Shown here: positions 5,419 through 11,817 of the stretch, in pieces
Position numbering within the stretch: position 1 is the stretch's first letter
Layout of the letters: each line of letters opens with the position of its first letter
NCBI GenBank assembly: GCA_905212515.1
Contig: CAJMEU010000090.1
Location: 1-11,817 of the forward strand
From: an uncultured Oscillospiraceae bacterium
GTDB lineage: Bacteria > Bacillota > Clostridia > Oscillospirales > Ruminococcaceae
Reading direction: 5' to 3'
Length of the DNA: 11,817 nt
Position numbers and translations under genes: made by a program
The notes under the pieces: generated by a model
Seen by the model: the letters and a program-made list of their open reading frames with translations, nothing else
Databases searched by the model: none
What the model was told of the DNA's origin: nothing

Positions 5419-6768
5419 GCGAAAAGCCCGGTCGGACAAAATAAGAGGGAGCGGGATGCACCTTCCTACCCCACCCGTGTTTCGATGGTTTTTATTGCCC
5501 ACCATTATGGAGAGGATTTCCAGGTAGGGGGGGGAAATGCCCTCCCGGCCCATGCGGCCAACGTTGCGAATGGTCTGTTCCACATCGCCGTTGTCGGCCA
5601 CCAAGCCCTCGCCGCCACCGAAACGGCGGCCTCGGCGGGCGAGCTCCCAGCCCATGAGACCGGCGTCCACCGCGGCCGCGATCTTGGCCGCGCAGGAGGC
5701 TTTGGCGCCGTCGCACACCATGCCGCCGATGTCGCACAAGGTATTGGTGATGGTGGCGCACAGTTCCTCGTAGCCGGCGCCGTGTAGATAGGCGATGCCG
5801 CAGGCTGCGGCACACCCCGCACTGGCGGCGCCACAGTAGGCCGAAAGGCTACCGATGTACTTTTTTTGGTGAATGCTCAGCAGGTTGGCCAGGGCCAAGG
5901 CGCGATATAGGCGATCCCGGCCGCAGCCCAGGGCACGGGCGTACTCCACCACGGGCAAGCTGACTGTTATACCTTGGTTACCGGAGCCGGAATTGATGAT
6001 CACCGGGAGGGTGCAGCCGCCCATGCGCGCGTCGCTGCCGGCGGCCGCGGCGGCTCGGGCGCGGTTCTTAATATCCGTGCCAAAGGCCTCCAGCAACATC
6101 TGTCCTACGCCCACACCCCAGGGATGGGCCAGGCCTTCGGCCGAGATGGCGCTGTTTAGCCGCACTTGGCGTTCCAGCACTTCCTCCACATCGTCGATTT
6201 CCAGAATATCGGCAAATTCCAGGATGAGGCGTACGGATAGGTCCATAGGGTCGGGCGCGGGGACATCCCCCGACGCCGGAGCCGCGGCGCGAAAATGATC
6301 TTGCCCATTGACGGTGACACGCGTGACATTGGTATGGTGGTCGCGGATCTCCGCCTCGGCCCAAACACCGTCGGCTTCGGCCCGGACCACGATGTGCAGC
6401 AGCGGAGGGCTGGGCAGCAGATGGCAGGTGCAGCGCCCCTGTGCCAAAAAGGCCTTGGCCTGAGTAATGTGTGCCGGCCCCACTGCGGCCAGCACTTCCA
6501 GTTTACGTTCGGCATCACCGTGTACCGCACCCAGCGCGGCGGCAGCCTCCACACCTTTCATGCCGCCGGAGTTGGGTACACACACGCCTTTTACATTTTT
6601 AAGGATATTGCCCGAGCATCCCACGGAAAGGTGCTGCACTTGCCTGCCCAAGGCATCTCGCGCCAGCGCCGCGGCATAGGCCACGGCGCTGGGCTCGGTA
6701 CAGCCCAACGCGGGCACCAACTCCTGCTCCAGCAGGCGGATACAGTTTTTATATTCCTGACGTTCCAT
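4882..6768 (-). CDS. cyuA: L-cysteine desulfidase / L-serine dehydratase-alpha family protein (CyuA-like), with anomalous C-terminal readthrough
   Basis: Residues 1 to about 426 (6768 to about 5491) are a full-length member of the Fe-S L-cysteine desulfidase family (YhaM/CyuA), which turns L-cysteine into pyruvate, ammonia and sulfide. Cys23 (LGCTEP) is the catalytic cysteine position. Cys312, Cys352 and Cys359 (CDIGGMVCDGAKASC) have the 40 and 7 residue spacing I recall for the [4Fe-4S] ligands of the Methanocaldococcus enzyme. SGSGNQG (260-266) is the family glycine loop. The family ends around EILSIMVGNK, but no stop follows and the frame stays open to residue 628. Residues 451-628 are antisense to the dehydrogenase gene, have no family resemblance and are probably not a domain. 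An 8-C run lies at codons 412-414. The ATG has GGAGG 5 nt upstream and is 12 nt after the amidohydrolase stop, so the two are coupled. Serine or another beta-substituted amino acid could be the true substrate. Confidence 0.85.
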   Translation of the reverse strand: MERQEYKNCIRLLEQELVPALGCTEPSAVAYAAALARDALGRQVQHLSVGCSGNILKNVKGVCVPNSGGMKGVEAAAALGAVHGDAERKLEVLAAVGPAHITQAKAFLAQGRCTCHLLPSPPLLHIVVRAEADGVWAEAEIRDHHTNVTRVTVNGQDHFRAAAPASGDVPAPDPMDLSVRLILEFADILEIDDVEEVLERQVRLNSAISAEGLAHPWGVGVGQMLLEAFGTDIKNRARAAAAAGSDARMGGCTLPVIINSGSGNQGITVSLPVVEYARALGCGRDRLYRALALANLLSIHQKKYIGSLSAYCGAASAGCAAACGIAYLHGAGYEELCATITNTLCDIGGMVCDGAKASCAAKIAAAVDAGLMGWELARRGRRFGGGEGLVADNGDVEQTIRNVGRMGREGISPPYLEILSIMVGNKNHRNTGGVGRCIPLPLILSDRAFRSMGSHCQFPAVGTIKRVIASQHTYHFLRRFLLQGGNRIFGVPGAMAGTDHLFHAQQRTVECKRLLFIYIQARAGNLALLQRPDQILFTYHRPSGRVDQNGRILHSAEGFFVEQMPGLWRQRTMDGDIIALSAQGVEIHQFHAQFCRILRRYKRIVCQQTHAKASHFPRHQRGDAPQAD

Positions 6769-6780
6769 AACTGCCTCCGC

Positions 6781-7953
6781 TCAAACTTCGGCATTCAGTT
6801 CCGCCAAGGCATCCAGGGCAAACTGTACGTACATGGCCGTGCCCCAGGGCATGGCCTCGTCCTCCACAGTAAAGTCGGGCTGATGGCCCATTTTGTCACC
6901 GCCACCGCCCAGGTATACCTGGGCCCCGGGGCCGAAGGCCTGGAAGGCGGTAAAGTCCTCGCCGCCCATCACGCCAGGCATGTGTAGGCACCATTCCTGG
7001 CCGTCGTGCAGTTTTTCAGCCGCGCCGGCCACCAAGCGTTTGATGTCCGGGTGATTGATGAGGGGCGGCACCAGTTCTTCATAGGTAAACTGGGCCCTCC
7101 CACGGTTGTCCTGGGCCACACCCTCACACAGCTCCCTGGCCAAGGCGGGCAGTTTTTCCCGCAGCTCCATGCTGTGGTAGCGGATGGTGCCCTCAAAGGT
7201 AGTCTCACCGGCCACAATGTTGGGCGCTGTGCCGGCGTTGATTTTGCCGATGGAGATAACGGCCTTGTCAAAGGGAGAAATGCGGCGGCTGATGACTGTT
7301 TGCAGAGCCAAGATGATCTGGCAGGCGATGCCGATGGAGTCGATACCCTGCTGAGGAAACTGCCCATGGCAAGGTAGGCCCTGGACCGTCACTTTGAAAT
7401 TGGACACGCCGGCGCCATCTTTCATATCAAAACCGCCCACCCAGCCGCTGCCGTTGAAGTTGGGCCAGATGTGGACTTCTAAAAATTTTTCTACGCCGTC
7501 GGCTGCGCCTTGGGCGATGATGGCCTTGGCGCCTTGGCAGTTTTCCTCTGAGGGTTGGAAGATGCAGCGTACCGTGCCGCCGAACTGGCTGCGGATGTCC
7601 CGTAAAATGCGGGCCGCGCCCAGCAGCATGGCCGCATGGGTATCGTGGCCGCAGGCATGCATCACACCGGGGATCTGGCTGGCCCAGGCAAGGCCCGTGG
7701 TTTCGGTGATGGGCAACGCATCGATGTCGGCCCGTAGGCCTACCGTGTGGGTACCGGGCAATTCGCGCATGATGTCACAGATAAGGCCCCTGGGCTCGAA
7801 TCGGGTATAAGTAAGGCCTAGTTTATCCAGCTCTTCACAGATACGGTCTGTGGTGCGGAATTCTCTCAGGCCCAGTTCCGGGTGTTGGTGCAGATCGTGG
7901 CGAAAGACGGTGACATAATCCAACAGCTCGTCCGCACGTTGTTTAATATCCAT
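6781..7953 (-). CDS. M20 family metallo-amidohydrolase (aminoacylase/deacylase type)
   Basis: This 390-residue M20D-like enzyme hydrolyses an amide bond, typically an N-acyl amino acid or amino-acid conjugate, with two metal ions. Visible features are HDLHQHPELG (19-28), Asp76 in LRADIDALP, metal ligands in MHACGHDTH (His99, Cys101, His103), the catalytic Glu136 and Glu137 (QPSEEN), His162 (EVHIWP), and GVMGGEDFTAF near the end with a final His in MGHQPDF. Cys101 as ligand is characteristic of the IAA-amino acid hydrolase/aminoacylase branch rather than peptidases. Length matches the family (380-400). The chosen ATG has AAAGGA 9 nt upstream; the frame runs open to 8064, but upstream starts lie inside the permease gene. 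It sits between a LivM-type permease (50 nt) and the desulfidase (12 nt), so it likely acts on the imported compound and releases an amino acid for the desulfidase. Confidence 0.9.
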   Translation of the reverse strand: MDIKQRADELLDYVTVFRHDLHQHPELGLREFRTTDRICEELDKLGLTYTRFEPRGLICDIMRELPGTHTVGLRADIDALPITETTGLAWASQIPGVMHACGHDTHAAMLLGAARILRDIRSQFGGTVRCIFQPSEENCQGAKAIIAQGAADGVEKFLEVHIWPNFNGSGWVGGFDMKDGAGVSNFKVTVQGLPCHGQFPQQGIDSIGIACQIILALQTVISRRISPFDKAVISIGKINAGTAPNIVAGETTFEGTIRYHSMELREKLPALARELCEGVAQDNRGRAQFTYEELVPPLINHPDIKRLVAGAAEKLHDGQEWCLHMPGVMGGEDFTAFQAFGPGAQVYLGGGGDKMGHQPDFTVEDEAMPWGTAMYVQFALDALAELNAEV

Positions 7954-7981
7954 GGCGGTTATTCCTTTCCAGTGTAAAGTT

Positions 7982-7996
7982 GCGCGCTCCGCGCGC
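7982..7996 (-). repeat. Short GC hairpin between permease and amidohydrolase
   Basis: GCGCGC-TCC-GCGCGC is a 6-bp stem with a 3-nt loop in the 50-nt gap after the LivM-type gene. There is no T-run, so it is not a clear terminator. It may mark an mRNA processing or stability point between transport and enzyme genes. Confidence 0.35.
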
Positions 7997-8003
7997 TGAA
8001 GAA

Positions 8004-9029
8004 TCAGGGTTTTTCGCTGACGATGGGCTGTTTTTTGGTAAATCGGGCGCGGAGGTTCTTCCACAACTTCTTATAGTCCAGACCTAAAAAGCCCTGGGGG
8101 AAAAACATGACCACGATGATGAAAAAGGCGCCCAGCACCATGTTGTAACGGTTGGTGACCGAACTGATAAAATCTTGAAGGAACACGTAGATCAGCGAAC
8201 CGATGAATGCACCTTCCAACTTTTTGGTGCAGCCGATTAGTGAAATGAACACGATGATGATGGCAGAGACGCTGCCCACGTTCTCAGGCGCCACCACGCG
8301 GTAGAACACCATGCCGGCCACGCCGGCCAGCGCTGCGAAAGCACAGGCCACCACGATGGCCACAAACCGCTGCAGTCCCACATTGAAGCCCATGGAGGCC
8401 AGTTTGGCAAGGTTGTCGCGGCTGCCTTTCAGCGCGAAGCCGAAAGGCGAGATCGTGATACGCCGGAAAGCCAGATAGCACAGCACAGCCAGCACCAACA
8501 TAAAGTAGAATACTGTGGTGCGCCCCTGCAGCTTCAGGCCAAATATCTCAGGGATGGGAATGCCGGACACGCCTTTGGTGCCGCGGGTCAAATCCGCCCA
8601 CTGGATGGCTGTGAGATAGATCAGCTGTACAAAGGCGATGGAGATCTGGAAAAAATAGCGGCCTGTGGCGCGGATGGATACAAAGGCATAGATGAGAGAT
8701 ACGCCCACGCTGAGCAAGATACCAAGTGCGGCCATTTGCCAGTAACCCTGGCGCATCACCACCGTACCGATAGCCAACGTATAGGCGGACAGGCCGTAAA
8801 AACTGATGTGAGCAAAGGACACCATGCCGCCGTAGCCGGCCAGCAGGATGTAAGCCATGGAACTGATCGCTAAAAGCAGCACCTTGGTGAGCAAGAACAC
8901 CGTGTAGCTGCCTGAGATATGGGGCAGAATCAGCGCCAGCGCGAATACCACCAGCATCACGTTGCGGGGACGGTTTTCCAGCCGATCCAGGCGCTTTGCG
9001 GGGGAGAGTGCAGTCGTTTTTTCTTTCAT
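8004..9029 (-). CDS. livM: Branched-chain amino acid-type ABC transporter permease, LivM-like
   Basis: This 341-residue inner-membrane permease pairs with the LivH-type protein at 9034-9894. It has multiple hydrophobic segments (for example MLVVFALALILPHI near the N-terminus, and AIIIVFISLIG and MVLGAFFIIVVMFF near the end). Family landmarks are AGYGGMVSFAHISFYGLSAY and ISPFGFALKGSRDN, the latter being the LivM-type segment before the ATPase coupling loop. A lysine-rich cytosolic tail closes the protein. The start MKEKTTAL is chosen because GAAGG lies 9 nt upstream; an earlier in-frame ATG at 9050 lies inside the previous gene and lacks a spaced RBS. It begins 4 nt after the LivH-type stop. 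The transported substrate cannot be read from the permease, since such systems carry branched-chain amino acids, urea, amides or peptide-like compounds. Confidence 0.92.
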   Translation of the reverse strand: MKEKTTALSPAKRLDRLENRPRNVMLVVFALALILPHISGSYTVFLLTKVLLLAISSMAYILLAGYGGMVSFAHISFYGLSAYTLAIGTVVMRQGYWQMAALGILLSVGVSLIYAFVSIRATGRYFFQISIAFVQLIYLTAIQWADLTRGTKGVSGIPIPEIFGLKLQGRTTVFYFMLVLAVLCYLAFRRITISPFGFALKGSRDNLAKLASMGFNVGLQRFVAIVVACAFAALAGVAGMVFYRVVAPENVGSVSAIIIVFISLIGCTKKLEGAFIGSLIYVFLQDFISSVTNRYNMVLGAFFIIVVMFFPQGFLGLDYKKLWKNLRARFTKKQPIVSEKP

Positions 9030-9033
9030 CTCA

Positions 9034-9894
9034 TCACGCCTTCTTTCCAAACAGTCCGGACGGCTTGAAGGCCAGTACCAGGATCACGGTGCCGAATACG
9101 ATGGTGGGGGTGAAATTGGGCACCAAAGCCTTGCTGAAACTGTCCACCAAACCCACGATCAGCGCGCCGACGGCTGCGCCTTTAATACTGCCCATACCGC
9201 CCAACACGATGATGACCAGCGAGTAGGACAGGATGTACGAGTCGGTAGTGCCGGCGGTGAATGTGGCGTAGAAGCCGCCCAGCACACCGGACAAGCCTAC
9301 CAAAAAGCCGCTGAGCATAAAAATAAAGGTAAATACGCGGTTGATGTTGATACCAAGGGCCGTGGCCATCTCGCGGTTATCCACACCTGCACGGATGTAC
9401 TGGCCCATGCGGGTTTTATACATGAGAACATACATGAACACACCCAGCAGTGCTGCCACCACCAAAATAAAAATACGCGTGCCCGGGTAGGAAACGATAC
9501 CCAGATTATACGAGCGGCCGATGAAATCGGGCACGGTGATCAGGCCGGAAGTGCCGCCAGTGAGCCAGAGCACCAAGTCGGTGACGATCATCTGTACACC
9601 GATGGTAAGTATGGTGACGCTCATGCCCATGCCAATGACACGCTGGAACAGGAATTTGCGTACCAGGAAGGACAGCAACGCCACCACTACACCGGCCGCC
9701 AGCATAGCCAGCGACCAGCTGCCCACGGTGGTGACCACATAATAGCCGATCAGCGCGCCCAGCAGATAGTAGGCGCCGTGGGCCATGTTCACCACGCCCA
9801 TCAGGCCCAGCAGAAGGGTCAAGCCGCTGGCACCCATAAACAGCAGCCCGCCATAGGTCAGGCCGTTCAAAAGAACAAGAATTGGGTTACTCAA
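9034..9894 (-). CDS. livH: Branched-chain amino acid-type ABC transporter permease, LivH-like (TTG start)
   Basis: This permease of about 286 residues has around eight membrane segments. LivH landmarks are LNGLTYGGLLFMGASGLTLLLGLMGVVNMAHGA near the N-terminus, then RVIGMGMSVTILTIGVQM, a GININRVFTFIFMLSG loop and IIVLGGMGSIKGA near the C-terminus. It forms the channel with the LivM-type partner. Start choice: the ATG at 9903 overlaps the AAAGGA ribosome site and cannot use it, whereas the in-frame TTG at 9894 (MSNPILVLLNG) is spaced 8 nt from AGGA. The TTG is therefore preferred. It lies 30 nt after the LivF-type gene and its stop is 4 nt before the LivM-type start, so all are one transcript. 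Confidence 0.9.
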   Translation of the reverse strand: MSNPILVLLNGLTYGGLLFMGASGLTLLLGLMGVVNMAHGAYYLLGALIGYYVVTTVGSWSLAMLAAGVVVALLSFLVRKFLFQRVIGMGMSVTILTIGVQMIVTDLVLWLTGGTSGLITVPDFIGRSYNLGIVSYPGTRIFILVVAALLGVFMYVLMYKTRMGQYIRAGVDNREMATALGININRVFTFIFMLSGFLVGLSGVLGGFYATFTAGTTDSYILSYSLVIIVLGGMGSIKGAAVGALIVGLVDSFSKALVPNFTPTIVFGTVILVLAFKPSGLFGKKA

Positions 9895-9924
9895 GCAAAA
9901 CATCCTTTCTTGCTGCGGTGGGCG

Positions 9925-10644
9925 TCAGCCGCCGGTCACCAGCAGTTTCTGCGTCAGCGCTTTGTCGGCGAACAGCGCGGCAAGCGAACCGGTATACGCG
10001 AATTTACCGGTCATCATGACGTTTACGTCATCGGTGATTTTTTTCACGAAGGGGAGGTTCTGCTCCACCAGCAGCAGAGAAACGCCGCTCTGCAAAATTT
10101 CGTCGATAAACAGGACCAGGCGCTCCAGAATGACGGGTGCGAGGCCCTCGCTGGGTTCATCCATCAGCAGCAAGCTGGGGTTCGTGGTCAAAGCGCGGCC
10201 GATGGCCAGCATCTGTTGCTCGCCGCCGGACAGGGAGGTGCCGCTCTGCCCGGCGCGCTCTTTCAGGCGGGGAAACAGCTCGTACACCTTCTCGGCATTC
10301 CACACACCGGAAGTTTTTTTGTCATTGTTGCGGTGAACGAAACGCAGCTGTTCGTCCACGGTAAGGGAGGAGAAAATCATGCGCCCCTGTGGGCAGTAGC
10401 CAATGCCCATTTGGGCGATCTCGTTGGGCTTTTTGCCCACCAGCTCCTGCCCCTTGAACTGGATGGAGCCGGCCGTAATGGGCGCCAGCCCCATAAGGGC
10501 TTTGATGAAGGTGGTTTTCCCCATGCCGTTGCGGCCGATGACCGTGGCCAGGCCTTTGTCCAATTGGAAGTCGATCTTCTGCAGGATATAACTGGCGTCG
10601 TAGTGCACGTCCAGGCCAGTGACGGTGAGAATGGGTTCACTCAT
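9925..10644 (-). CDS. livF: Branched-chain amino acid-type ABC transporter ATPase, LivF-like
   Basis: This 239-residue cytosolic ATPase energises the LivHM-type channel. Walker A is GRNGMGKTT (37-45), the Q-loop is in GYCPQGR, the ABC signature is LSGGEQQ, Walker B is LLLMDEP followed by SEGLAP, and the switch position carries VEQN. Gln in place of His at the switch is normal for LivF. The KALMGL and MIFSSLTVDEQL segments support LivF over LivG. The ATG overlaps the stop of the LivG-type gene by ATGA, giving translational coupling. Length equals the family norm (about 237). Confidence 0.94.
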   Translation of the reverse strand: MSEPILTVTGLDVHYDASYILQKIDFQLDKGLATVIGRNGMGKTTFIKALMGLAPITAGSIQFKGQELVGKKPNEIAQMGIGYCPQGRMIFSSLTVDEQLRFVHRNNDKKTSGVWNAEKVYELFPRLKERAGQSGTSLSGGEQQMLAIGRALTTNPSLLLMDEPSEGLAPVILERLVLFIDEILQSGVSLLLVEQNLPFVKKITDDVNVMMTGKFAYTGSLAALFADKALTQKLLVTGG

Positions 10645-11417
10645 TGTTCGTCGGCACCTCCCAAATAGATCTTGCGCACCACCGGGTCATTTTGGATGGT
10701 CTCGGGATCGCCCTCGGTGACGATCTCGCCATCGCACATCACGGTGATATAATCAGCCACGGCAAAAGCCAGTTCCATATCGTGCTCGATCATCACAATG
10801 GTGATATCGCGGCTGAGCTTTTGGATATAAGAGACGATCATCTTGCGCTCATTGGCGGACAGGCCCGCGCCGGGCTCGTCAAACAGCAGGATCTTAGGCT
10901 CGGTGATGATGGCTGTGCCCAGCTCCAATTGACGGCGTTCCCCGTGGGACAGATCGGCCGCCAGCACGTTCAGCTTGTCGGCCAGCCCGAAATCCTGGGC
11001 TGCACGTTCAATTTTTTCACTGTAAACTTTATTTTTGCGCGCGCGGGTGAACACATTCAGGTGCGCGGCCGTGCTCTCACAGCCCAAAAGGGCCAGATAC
11101 AGGTTCTCACGCACGGAAATATCGTTGAACAAGGCGCTGGTCTGATAGGTGCGGCGCATGCCCAACTTCACACGTTTATAAGTGGGAAGATTGTTGACCA
11201 CTTTCCCCAGCACGGTAATGGTACCAGAAGAAAGAGGCAGCTCACCAGTGATCATGTTGAACACGGTGGTCTTACCGGCGCCGTTGGTGCCCAGGATCAG
11301 GCGCCGCTCGCCCTGGGCGATGTCCATGTCCACGTTGCTCACGGCGCGCAGGCCGCCGAAATTTTTGCAAACGCCCTTGAGGGAGATGACTGGCGCTTTC
11401 ACATTCGTGGTTTCCAA
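10641..11417 (-). CDS. livG: Branched-chain amino acid-type ABC transporter ATPase, LivG-like (TTG start)
   Basis: This ATPase of about 258 residues is the partner of the LivF-type protein. Walker A is GTNGAGKTT (43-51), where relatives usually have GPNGAGKTT. Other motifs are LSHGERRQLELG (signature), ILLFDEP with GAGLSANE (Walker B and D-loop) and IEHDM (His switch). The segment FNDISVRENL is LivG-like. Start choice: the in-frame ATG at 11432 contains the GGAGG sequence and has no RBS of its own, while TTG at 11417 lies 8 nt after that GGAGG. TTG therefore gives METTNVKAPVISLKGV and a normal length. The gene overlaps the LivF-type start by 4 nt. A long hairpin (11458-11501) separates it from the binding-protein gene. 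Confidence 0.92.
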   Translation of the reverse strand: METTNVKAPVISLKGVCKNFGGLRAVSNVDMDIAQGERRLILGTNGAGKTTVFNMITGELPLSSGTITVLGKVVNNLPTYKRVKLGMRRTYQTSALFNDISVRENLYLALLGCESTAAHLNVFTRARKNKVYSEKIERAAQDFGLADKLNVLAADLSHGERRQLELGTAIITEPKILLFDEPGAGLSANERKMIVSYIQKLSRDITIVMIEHDMELAFAVADYITVMCDGEIVTEGDPETIQNDPVVRKIYLGGADEQ

Positions 11418-11457
11418 ATTTGTTTCCTCCATCTTGTAAGGATAAGGCCATAAGGCG

Positions 11458-11501
11458 CGCTTTCCGCCCCACAGGGGCAGGGCCCGGCGGGGCGGAAAGC
11501 G
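11458..11501 (-). repeat. 13-bp perfect intergenic hairpin between binding protein and LivG genes
   Basis: The arms at 11458-11470 and 11489-11501 (CGCTTTCCGCCCC and its exact complement) enclose an 18-nt GC-rich loop that can itself pair. No T-run follows on the minus strand, so it is not a standard terminator. In transporter operons such a hairpin after the binding-protein gene often protects the upstream mRNA and lets the binding protein be made in excess; that role is inferred here. Confidence 0.7.
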
Positions 11502-11526
11502 TGGGAAAGCCTCAAAAGCGCACAGG

Positions 11527-11817
11527 TTATGCGGCGTATTTGGCGCTCTGGATGGCTTCGATGGTGGGGTTGGTGCGGTCCGGCGAAGGCTGGGACTGAT
11601 ACCAGTCGGGATCGAAGGGGCCGAACTGGCCCTGATTCTCGAATACACCCAGCTTTTTGTTATAGAAGCTGCCGTCCTCAGCCTTGGTCACTTGAGTGAT
11701 GTACACGGTGAACAAGCCCTGGCGGTAGTCGTCAAAATGGAATTTACCCGTAGGAGTGTCCAGGTCAGTCTCGTTCAGTGCAGCGCGCAGGGCTTCGACA
11801 TCGGCCAGGTCGCCGCC
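11527..11817 (-). CDS. ABC transporter substrate-binding protein, C-terminal part (LivJ-like, runs off window)
   Basis: These are the last 96 residues of a type I periplasmic-binding-fold protein. The segment LRAALNETDLDTPTGKFHF followed by VYITQVTKAEDGSFYNKKLG is typical of the C-terminal lobe of amino-acid, amide or urea binding proteins of the HAAT family. In a Gram-positive host it would be a lipoprotein, but the signal peptide is outside the window. It is upstream of, and in the same direction as, the Liv-type genes and is clearly the receptor of this transporter. The ligand pocket lies mostly in the missing part, so the substrate cannot be judged. Confidence 0.85.
   Translation of the reverse strand, partial: GGDLADVEALRAALNETDLDTPTGKFHFDDYRQGLFTVYITQVTKAEDGSFYNKKLGVFENQGQFGPFDPDWYQSQPSPDRTNPTIEAIQSAKYAA

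Noticed and set aside
8962..10668. 568-codon plus-strand open frame opposite the permease and ATPase genes
   Set aside because: His/Gln-rich nonsense translation, no RBS, fully antisense to three clear transporter genes.

Overview
The window is GC-rich and densely coded. Its genes have strong AAGGAGG/GGAGG-type ribosome binding sites and one exact consensus TTGACA-17-TATAAT promoter. This, with the gene content, suggests a GC-rich anaerobic member of the Bacillota/Clostridia (gut Oscillospirales-like). That placement is an inference; the window holds no rRNA or other phylogenetic marker.

Left part (1-5418) is a divergent pair of sugar-acid or polyol catabolic operons around an AT-rich regulatory region (2961-3407). 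Leftward run a KduD-like short-chain dehydrogenase, a KDPG/KDPGal-type aldolase, a creatininase-fold hydrolase resembling 3-dehydro-scyllo-inosose hydrolase (IolN) and, beyond a cluster of hairpins including a good terminator, a zinc alcohol dehydrogenase cut by the window edge. Rightward run a 2-dehydro-3-deoxygalactonokinase and a CtBP-like D-2-hydroxyacid dehydrogenase. Hydrolase, reductase, kinase and aldolase together suggest oxidation and ring opening of a cyclic polyol (inositol type) or degradation of a hexonate, through a 2-keto-3-deoxy-6-phospho-acid to pyruvate and glyceraldehyde-3-phosphate. The exact substrate is not proven.

Right part (4882-11817) is one long leftward operon. 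It begins with the C-terminus of an ABC substrate-binding protein, then LivG- and LivF-type ATPases, LivH- and LivM-type permeases, an M20 amidohydrolase and an L-cysteine desulfidase/serine dehydratase-alpha family enzyme (CyuA-like). It reads as import, amide hydrolysis and Fe-S-dependent deamination, which would suit an N-acylated or peptide-linked cysteine or serine compound.

The two halves converge at 4882-5490. The desulfidase ORF has no stop where its family normally ends (about residue 426) and stays open for about 200 more codons, the last 178 lying antisense to the dehydrogenase gene. There is no visible terminator in this junction. No mobile elements, tRNAs, rRNAs or CRISPR arrays were seen.
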